64,000 nucleotides of DNA from Candidatus Aenigmatarchaeota archaeon. GTDB taxonomy: Archaea > Aenigmatarchaeota > Aenigmatarchaeia > QMZP01. The notes under the pieces were generated by a model. The model had not been told where the DNA came from and made no database searches. It saw only the letters and a program-made list of their open reading frames with translations. Made by a program: the position numbers and the translations under genes. The stretch is from the NCBI GenBank assembly GCA_016198585.1, contig JACQII010000013.1:20323-84322 (forward strand), read 5' to 3'. This document shows positions 58,771 to 64,000 of the stretch, in pieces; within the stretch, counting starts at the first letter, position 1, and each line of letters starts with the position of its first letter.

Positions 58771-59799
58771 TCAGATGATCTTGATGCCGAGCTCGTTCGA
58801 GAACTTGGTCTCCACGCGCTTCGCCTCAGCCCGGGTGTTGCCCTTGATCGAGGGCGACGTGACGCCCGTGATGATCGTGATCACCTGGATCTTGCCCTTG
58901 TGGTCCGGCAGGACCCGGGCTCCCCACATCACCGTGGAGTCCGGTCCCATCTTGCCCGCCACGCGCTCCCCAATGAAGTTGATCTCATCCAGCCGCAGGT
59001 CCTCGCCGCCGATGATCTGGATCAGCGCGCCGGTCGCGCCCTCGTACTTCACGTCCAGCAGCGGGTGGCTCAGGGCGAGGTCGATGGCTTCGCGCGCCCG
59101 GTCCTTGGTGTTCGACCGGCCCACGCCGATCGTCGCGGTCCCGCCCGAGTGCATGATCGCCCGGACGTCGGCGTAATCCAGATTCACCAGCGACGGCTGG
59201 GAGATGGTCTCGGTGATGCCCTTGATCATTGTCGCGATCAGCTCGTCCGCCACGCCGAAGGCTTCCTTGATCGGCTTGTCCCCCGCCAACTGGAGGAGCT
59301 TCTGGTTCTCGATTATAATAGTGGTGTCCGCATTCTCCCGCAGGTGCTCCAGGCCATCCTCAGCCTTCCGCATCCGCGCCCCTTCCATGCGGAACGGCAT
59401 GGTGACCGGCGCGATCACGATCGCGCCCATCTCCTTGGCGATCTTCGCGATCACCGGCGCGCTGCCGGTCCCTGTCCCGCCGCCGAGCCCGCAGGTGAGG
59501 AACAGCAGGTCGCATCCCTTGAGCGTCCGCTTGATCTCCTCGCGCGATTCTTCCGCGGACTTCTGCCCGACCTCCGGGTAGCCGCCCGCGCCCAAGCCTT
59601 TTGTCAGGTCGCGGCCGATCAGGATCTTCTTGTGCGCCTTGCTGACTGCGAGGTGCTTCGCGTCCGTGTTGACCGCGACCGTCGTCGCGCCTTGGATGTC
59701 CATGTCAGTGAGCCGAGAAACCGTATTGCTGCCCCCGCCGCCGCAACCAAACACCATGATCTTCGCTTCGTGCGATTCGAGGGTTTCAATGTTGTCCAT
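58771..59799 (-). CDS. ftsZ: Cell division GTPase FtsZ
   Basis: This 342-residue tubulin-like GTPase has the GTP-binding loop (FGCGGGGSNTVSRL), tubulin signature GGGTGTGSAP, and the T7-loop region (NLDYADVRAIM). It has a short C-terminus without an obvious FtsA-binding peptide, as often in archaea (FtsZ1-like). It builds the division ring. Divergent from a small helix-forming protein gene. Confidence 0.96.
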   Translation of the reverse strand: MDNIETLESHEAKIMVFGCGGGGSNTVSRLTDMDIQGATTVAVNTDAKHLAVSKAHKKILIGRDLTKGLGAGGYPEVGQKSAEESREEIKRTLKGCDLLFLTCGLGGGTGTGSAPVIAKIAKEMGAIVIAPVTMPFRMEGARMRKAEDGLEHLRENADTTIIIENQKLLQLAGDKPIKEAFGVADELIATMIKGITETISQPSLVNLDYADVRAIMHSGGTATIGVGRSNTKDRAREAIDLALSHPLLDVKYEGATGALIQIIGGEDLRLDEINFIGERVAGKMGPDSTVMWGARVLPDHKGKIQVITIITGVTSPSIKGNTRAEAKRVETKFSNELGIKII

Positions 59800-59884
59800 G
59801 CGTGGAATATTAATACAGAAACATACTTAAATTCTTTTCTACGCTCATAGAAAAGTTTATATAGCACCGAGCTAATCGCTTCAC

Positions 59885-60070
59885 ATGGCTGACCCGCCAG
59901 AGACGATGACGACGACCATCGAGATAGAGAAAGATCTGTTCCTCAAATTCAAGGCGCTCTGCGTCCTCAACCAGAAGACGATCTCCAGCGAGATCGAGAA
60001 CCTCATCAAGGACCGGGTCGAGCAGCTCACCAAGAGCGGCGAGCACGACATCGTGCGGAACAAGGAGTAA
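59885..60070 (+). CDS. Small ribbon-helix-helix-like protein
   Basis: This 61-residue protein has TTTIEIEKDLFLKFKALCVLNQKTISSEIENLIKDRVE, which fits a short strand plus two helices as in RHH (CopG/Arc-type) regulators. TATA GTTTATATAG lies about 27 bp upstream. Being divergent from ftsZ with an 85-bp gap, it may regulate ftsZ or itself. Confidence 0.6.
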   Translation: MADPPETMTTTIEIEKDLFLKFKALCVLNQKTISSEIENLIKDRVEQLTKSGEHDIVRNKE

Positions 60071-60108
60071 TCCGGACCGGCAACCTTTAAAAGGTCGCGC
60101 TTCTTATA

Positions 60109-60933
60109 ATGCGTATGCAGTTCACCAGCATCCTGCCCATCCTTCTCCTGGTCGGTGTCGTGGCCGTCAGCGGCTGCACCCAACCGGCCAGCCCCGCCGA
60201 CGAGCCGCCGGTCATCGGACCGCCAGCCGACGAGCCCACCAACGGCCAGCCAACCGTCACGCCTAGCGTCACGGTCAGCGACCAGACCGTCCAGGCCGGT
60301 TCGGTGGTCGTGGCAGAAGTTGTCTCGGACGGTCCGGGCTGGATGACGATCCACAATGACGTGAACGGCGGGCCGGGCGCAGTCATCGGCCAGACCCTGG
60401 TCGCGGACGGAGAGAACTCCAATGTCATCGTCACGGTTGATACTGCCCAGTTCACCCCCACCCTCTACGCCATGCTCCACACCGACGCCGGCGTCCTGGG
60501 AACCTACGAGTTCCCCGGGCCTGACGCGCCGGTGATCCTCGACGGCGCTGCCGTTTCCCCGGGCTTCCAGGCCACGCTCTTGGTAGCCAATGACACCAAC
60601 GACACGGTCCCGGCTCAGCAGACCTTCACCGTCGAGATGTCCGCCGCGGGCTACAGCCCGAGCCCGCTCACCATCACCGCGGGCGACACCGTGACCTTCG
60701 TCAACATCGACGGCAGCACGCAGTGGCCTGCTTCTGCATTCCACCCGACGCACACCGTCTACCCCGGCTCGGACATCGCGAAGTGCGGCACCACTGAAGA
60801 AGCGACTATCTTCGACGCCTGCAAGACCATCAACCTCAACGAGGAATGGTCCTTCACGTTCACCGAGGTCGGCGAGTGGAACTACCACAACCACAACAAC
60901 CCCGCCCAGTTCGGCAAGATCATCGTGCAGTAG
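60109..60933 (+). CDS. Lipoprotein with DUF7282-like and cupredoxin domains
   Basis: This 274-residue protein has a signal peptide with lipobox AVSGC (about residue 22), a Pro/Asp linker, a DUF7282-like beta domain (about 45-145; PSVTVSDQTVQAGSVVV, LYAMLHTDAGVLGTYEF), and a plastocyanin-like domain (about 165-274) with MSAAGYSPSPLTITAGDTV, FHPTHTVYPG and a final GEWNYHNHNNPAQFG. The His and a Cys (AKCGTTEE) suit a copper site. It probably binds copper outside the cell. Confidence 0.8.
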   Translation: MRMQFTSILPILLLVGVVAVSGCTQPASPADEPPVIGPPADEPTNGQPTVTPSVTVSDQTVQAGSVVVAEVVSDGPGWMTIHNDVNGGPGAVIGQTLVADGENSNVIVTVDTAQFTPTLYAMLHTDAGVLGTYEFPGPDAPVILDGAAVSPGFQATLLVANDTNDTVPAQQTFTVEMSAAGYSPSPLTITAGDTVTFVNIDGSTQWPASAFHPTHTVYPGSDIAKCGTTEEATIFDACKTINLNEEWSFTFTEVGEWNYHNHNNPAQFGKIIVQ

Positions 60934-60973
60934 CCTACGACGTAAGACTACAGATATTTTATAAAATTAGGAG

Positions 60974-61159
60974 ATGGAGAGGATGGAGATAAAATGCGAT
61001 TGCGGATACGTGGCGAAGGGCAGCGATCCCCACAAGGTCGAGGCGGAAACATGGCACCATGCGCTCAAGACACACGAAGACATGCTGAAGAAGATGGGCG
61101 TGGAGCAGCTAGCCCGGGTACTGAAAAACAACCACCAGAGCCTCGGGCTTACTAAGTAA
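60974..61159 (+). CDS. Small DUF1059-like protein
   Basis: This 61-residue protein contains MEIKCDCGYVAKGSDPHKVE and HHALKTHEDMLKKMG, matching the CxCG...H...H pattern of DUF1059 proteins. A zinc or Fe-S ligand role is suggested by Cys and His. Start could be 60974 or 60983. TATA TTTTATAAAA lies about 20 bp upstream. Confidence 0.65.
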   Translation: MERMEIKCDCGYVAKGSDPHKVEAETWHHALKTHEDMLKKMGVEQLARVLKNNHQSLGLTK

Positions 61160-61235
61160 GCCTTCTAGAATGAATTAGCTGGCGTGTGTAGTCAATTCTC
61201 GAAATCAACAGACACGGACTCCTGGTTTGTTAGGC

Positions 61236-61925
61236 CTATCGCCGTACGCCCTGAAAGATCACGAACCGTGCCTTCTCCTTGCTGGGCCGGATGGTGACTT
61301 GCTGGCCGGGGCGGAGCGCGACCCGGGTCGCGGTGTCAGCGAACACCCAGGCCAGCTCCCGCTCGATCCGCAGCCGGCAGCGCGCGAATGCCTGGGGAGG
61401 TCGCCGGGGATAGACGTTGTTGAAGCCCACGCGGACGCCCCGGGAGAACGGGCGGTTGCCGATCGACCGGTAGTAGCCCGTGGACCCGAACGCCGTCGCG
61501 GCGACGATGCCGTCGCCGATGACCGTGCTGGCCTTCCCGTCAACGGTCAACGTGAAGCGCAATGCTCGCGACGGATTCTGCGAGCGCACCTGGATCTCGT
61601 TCAGCGCGAGGAGCCGCCGGCCTGCGGCGGCCGCTTCCACCTTCCCCCATTCCCTGACCCGGTACCGGCCGGCGGCGATCAGTTGCGCAATGCGCGCGGC
61701 CTGTCGGGGATGGTAACATGGCGCTGGCGAGAAGACGCCGCGATCGCGCAGCGGGACCTTGGGAACCCCGGGAAATGCCGCTTCGGCCTCGAGCAGCGTG
61801 CCGTCCCCGCCGAGCGAAAAAACCACGTCTGGCCGGGCTCGCGAGAGCCGCAGGCCAGCCTCGCGCAGCGCGCGGCGCACCTGGCCGGTGGGTTCGTGGC
61901 TGACGATCCATGCGTCCATCTCCAT
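61236..61925 (-). CDS. nadK: NAD kinase
   Basis: This 229-residue protein has the ATP/NAD motif SLGGDGTLLEAE and the NE motif LALNEIQVRS, the DGIVAATAFGSTGYY loop, and the length of short archaeal NadK proteins. It phosphorylates NAD to NADP, using ATP or polyphosphate. NADPH would feed TrxB and possibly the hydrogenase-flavoprotein. Confidence 0.88.
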   Translation of the reverse strand: MEMDAWIVSHEPTGQVRRALREAGLRLSRARPDVVFSLGGDGTLLEAEAAFPGVPKVPLRDRGVFSPAPCYHPRQAARIAQLIAAGRYRVREWGKVEAAAAGRRLLALNEIQVRSQNPSRALRFTLTVDGKASTVIGDGIVAATAFGSTGYYRSIGNRPFSRGVRVGFNNVYPRRPPQAFARCRLRIERELAWVFADTATRVALRPGQQVTIRPSKEKARFVIFQGVRR

Positions 61926-62011
61926 AGTTTCCTTGCTGCCTAAAATGCTTGTACCTCATAAGGAAAAATAAGGTATTTATGTCCAGGTACGGAAGTATAC
62001 TTGTCATTCCC

Positions 62012-62275
62012 ATGAACAAGAAGCTCCTCCAGAGGATTGTCCTCAACCCCGCGGTCATGCGAGGCAAGCCTGTTATTAGGGGAACGAGGATACCCGTAGA
62101 TGCGATTATCTCTCGTTTGGCTGACGGTATGGACGAGGAAGGCGTCTTGCGGGAATTTCCTCATATCACCAAGGCTGACGTTCGAGCCGCACTCACCTAC
62201 AGCGCAGAGGTTGTGCGCGGGGAGGAGATATCTCCTCTCGTTCTTAAGTGGGTGAAGCATGCGGCTTCTGGTTGA
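62012..62275 (+). CDS. DUF433 antitoxin (VapB45-type)
   Basis: This 87-residue protein has IVLNPAVMRGKPVIRGTRIP and DGMDEEGVLREFPHITKADV, matching DUF433 antitoxins. TATA GGTATTTATG lies about 30 bp upstream. The next gene overlaps it by 17 bp and is a DUF5615/PIN-like toxin, the usual partner. Confidence 0.88.
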   Translation: MNKKLLQRIVLNPAVMRGKPVIRGTRIPVDAIISRLADGMDEEGVLREFPHITKADVRAALTYSAEVVRGEEISPLVLKWVKHAASG

Positions 62276-62630
62276 CGAGAGCGTTGGCCGGCGGTTAGCA
62301 TCGCTATTACAGCTGCAAAGGCACGATGTTCTGTATGTTGGCGATGTTGCGGCTGGCGCGACCGATGAAGAGGTTATGTCCTTCGCAGAGAAAGAGAAAC
62401 GGGTCCTGGGCATTCCTCATCATCAGCCCCTCTTCAGTACGACAGCGGAAACTTTGAGGGATTCATGGAACCGCGGCAGTCAGCGCGCAATCGCATCTGG
62501 ACCCCTCAATAACAGACAATCTACTGCATCAGCAAGAACTTCAGCCGCGTTCAGGACCCTCCGGCAACTTCGACACGGTCTACTACTACGATGCCAAGGA
62601 CCTCGTCGCCCGCAAGGACCCCGGGGTTAG
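62259..62630 (+). pseudogene. Truncated DUF5615 (PIN-like) toxin
   Basis: The first 50 residues are a normal DUF5615 start (MRLLVDESVGRRLASLLQLQ, HDVLYVGDVAAGATDEEVMS, AEKEKRVLG), but the expected acidic (N/E)DxDFG segment never appears. After RVLG the frame reads unrelated sequence (IPHHQPLFSTTAETLRD onward, Arg/Pro-rich). A 3' deletion or insertion is likely. Without the catalytic half it should be inactive. The antitoxin gene is intact. Confidence 0.65.
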
Positions 62631-63085
62631 GGGAGAGCTACACCCTCAATCCTGATGTGATCTCCTGCCTGGACGCCTTGGGCGCCGGCGAAACCGGCAT
62701 TGACCTCGACCACATACCTCGCCGGCGCCGCGGAAGGGTAGGGCGGGCACGGATCGGCGTCGCAGGGAACCGCTTCCTGGATCGAGACCACCTGGAGGGA
62801 GCTGTTGATGAAGATGATGTCCAGCGGAATCCGGGTGTTCTTCATCCAGAATGAGAGCGGCTGGTCACGTTCGAAGATGAACAGCATCCCGCCCTCGAGA
62901 CCGCTCCTAAACATCAGCCCGACTTGCCGTTCTTCCGGGCTGTCGGCAACCTCGACTGGAACCTGGACCGTCCCCTGGTTGGTCAGGAAGGTGACGCGTG
63001 CACTCCCGGGGCTCGCTGGCCAGAAGGCCAGGGCGACGGCTGCGACAACCGCGATCACAAGTAGGAGAGATCGGCGGTCCCGCAT
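62627..63085 (-). CDS. DUF192 family exported protein
   Basis: This 152-residue protein has a TM signal (7-24), then the DUF192 core: VEVADSPEERQVGLMFRSG, FIFERDQPLSFWMKNTRIPL and RYVVEVNAGFAG. Family function is unknown, thought to be outside the membrane. It overlaps the upstream pilin-like gene by 31 bp. Confidence 0.88.
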   Translation of the reverse strand: MRDRRSLLLVIAVVAAVALAFWPASPGSARVTFLTNQGTVQVPVEVADSPEERQVGLMFRSGLEGGMLFIFERDQPLSFWMKNTRIPLDIIFINSSLQVVSIQEAVPCDADPCPPYPSAAPARYVVEVNAGFAGAQGVQAGDHIRIEGVALP

Positions 63086-63420
63086 GTCTCATCCCGCATG
63101 GTGAACTGGTCGGGCTTGGAGCCCACGTTGTCGATCGTGAAGGTGTCGCGCGCGCCGCTTGAGAGGAAGACGGTGTGGTCCAGTTTCTGGACGTCGTTCC
63201 CCCGGGTGACGTAGCTCACCAGCGCAAGGTCGGTGCCGCCGCGGTTCTCGACGTCGACGGTGATCGACCCATCCGTATAGGAGGCGGCATGAATCAGGAC
63301 CTGAGCCTTCGCGCAGGGGTCCGCGGCGGTGAAGGCCGGGAGCAGGTTTCCGCCCAGCCCCAGGGCGACCAGGCCAGCCCCGACGATGACGACCAGCGCG
63401 ACGAGAGGGGTGGATGCCAT
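63055..63420 (-). CDS. Pilin/archaellin-like exported protein
   Basis: This 121-residue protein has an N-terminal hydrophobic helix immediately after MAST (PLVALVVIVGAGLVALGLGG), then a beta-rich domain with two Cys (ADPCAKAQVLIHAAS, DETCGTADLSYL). The layout is that of type IV pilin-like small proteins, though a clear class III cleavage site is not certain. TATA TTTTTATACC lies about 20 bp upstream. Confidence 0.6.
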   Translation of the reverse strand: MASTPLVALVVIVGAGLVALGLGGNLLPAFTAADPCAKAQVLIHAASYTDGSITVDVENRGGTDLALVSYVTRGNDVQKLDHTVFLSSGARDTFTIDNVGSKPDQFTMRDETCGTADLSYL

Positions 63421-63469
63421 ACCTCTATTATCACTTCCCAGGTATAAAAAGGTTTGTGTGAAACCGGCC

Positions 63470-63880
63470 ACAAGAGCCGCTGCTCGTTCCCGAGGCTCCG
63501 GGCCTTTCTGCAGCCGGTCAGGGAAGCAAGTCTCACTCCCCCCACCTCCACGAGGCCATGCAGCCTGCGTGCAGTTCCCGCGGTTGCGCCTCACTTGGCG
63601 GCCATCCCCGATCCCTTTCCCTCGACCTCCTGTCCCTTTCTCACTACCCTCACCCGCTTGGGAGGCTACCACCCCCGCGCTTCTGCGCCGGACCGATCGC
63701 CCCATCCCTGGCCGCCCCCGTCCGCTCGTTCTGGACTCTCACCCGTCCCCGACCTCTCCCCACCTGCCGCCAGCTTCCCGGTCCCGATCGCCGGGCGACG
63801 CCTGCGCGGCGCCGGCGCCCGCCCCCCTCCGGGCGCTGAATATCACACCTCACCTCCCCACAGGAAAGCGGAAAAATGTG
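63470..63880 (-). ncRNA. GC-rich, purine-biased non-coding stretch; candidate structured RNA
   Basis: About 400 bp here hold no convincing gene. The minus strand is strongly G-rich, with many potential stems (for example CTCG-GGAA-CGAG near 63480-63495, and GAGGC...GCCTC around 63550-63595). A TATA-like TTTTAAACATAT (minus strand, about 63893-63904) lies 20-30 bp before its right end. These are the marks of a stable archaeal RNA gene. I looked for RNase P and SRP RNA core motifs and did not find them, so the class is unknown. Confidence 0.25.
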
Positions 63881-63952
63881 ATACCCAAAAAGATATGTTT
63901 AAAAGAATACTCTATAAAGAGTTTATTCTTATATATTTTATTCGAAAGTTAG

Positions 63953-64000
63953 AACTGTAGGAAGATTTGAACTTCCTTCTGCCATTGTATTATTTGAACA
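63953..64000 (-). tRNA. Possible 3' part of a tRNA gene, cut by window edge
   Basis: On the minus strand GGAAG-TTCAAAT-CTTCC (63960-63976) forms a perfect T-arm with a 7-base loop, followed by a 7-base segment (TACAGTT) that could be the acceptor 3' strand. The 5' half lies beyond the window, so it cannot be verified. The sequence is unusually AT-rich for this genome's RNA. Confidence 0.3.

Noticed and set aside
63480..63530. SRP RNA helix 8-like segment (GGAA tetraloop followed by AGCAGC, minus strand)
   Set aside because: The 5' side of the symmetric loop (CAGG) is missing, and no SRP Alu-domain motif is found nearby.
63329..63952. Plus-strand frames of 168-207 codons near the right edge
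   Set aside because: They are Pro/Ser/Arg-rich, with no start signal or homology-like pattern; they follow from the G-rich opposite strand.

Overview
The window is GC-rich archaeal DNA. It encodes archaeal RNA polymerase subunit E' (Rpo7), an Spt4/Rpo-E''-like zinc protein, ribosomal proteins S24e and S27ae, and an archaeal-type FtsZ. Many genes that head a transcription unit have a TATA-like box (TTTATA/TTTAAA) about 25 bp before the chosen start codon, as expected for leaderless archaeal transcripts, while operon-internal genes often show GGAG/GGTGA ribosome-binding sites or ATGA/GTGA overlaps. The style of the exported proteins (one TM, a GN(A/V)V-type motif, Pro/Thr linker, Trx or cupredoxin domain) suggests a DPANN-type archaeon. 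That placement is inference; no 16S rRNA gene is present.

Layout. 1-4500: partial lipoprotein, cation/proton antiporter, SnoaL-like protein, M42 aminopeptidase, Cys-rich lipoprotein and an AT-rich nuclease-like gene. 4500-13900: a metal/thiol region with a BlaI-like repressor plus BlaR1-like metalloprotease pair, two near-duplicate DsbA-like proteins, CopZ-like HMA proteins, a cupredoxin, a CopA P1B ATPase divergent from a PadR-TRASH regulator, and an HxlR regulator. 13900-19100: DoxX, PAS, UbiA, a degenerate prenyl synthase, then a VKOR, thioredoxin-like and CcdA set in which the CcdA-like protein appears circularly permuted. 19100-25900: Nudix, ATP-cone, a canonical CcdA-like protein and a long minus-strand run of small metal- or thiol-related membrane proteins, divergent from a membrane-bound MarR-like regulator. 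25900-32200: Ca2+-type P-ATPase, RNA m5C methyltransferase with a helper protein, rpoE1/spt4, and a GH26-like surface glycosidase. 33000-38300: propeller-lipase surface protein, small hydrolase, DUF59 protein, hydrogenase maturation protease. 38300-42660: a minimal [NiFe] hydrogenase whose small subunit is fused to a thioredoxin-reductase-like flavoprotein, plus two HypC-like proteins and an EamA transporter. 42700-49800: lipoprotein, S24e, a presenilin-like protease, S27ae, HAD, an ITPase-like protein and a regulator. 50000-57700: surface esterase with MopE-type repeats, Tag glycosylase, an IS200/IS605 relic, a metzincin protease, TlpA-like protein and a DASS transporter. 57700-64000: thioredoxin reductase, FtsZ, a cupredoxin lipoprotein, NAD kinase, a decayed toxin-antitoxin pair, a DUF192 protein, a pilin-like protein and a GC-rich non-coding stretch, ending in a possible partial tRNA.

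Theme. Extracytoplasmic disulfide chemistry (two DsbA, VKOR, two Trx-like, TlpA-like, two CcdA-like proteins) is packed together with copper or soft-metal handling (HMA proteins, CopA, cupredoxins, TRASH domains) under several dedicated regulators. The hydrogenase with a built-in TrxR-like module could in principle link H2 to NAD(P)H or to the thiol pool; this is a hypothesis. The strongest leads are the TrxR-hydrogenase fusion, the permuted CcdA, and a TTGCA-N5-TGCAA operator shared by both dsbA promoters and the BlaI/BlaR1-like pair.
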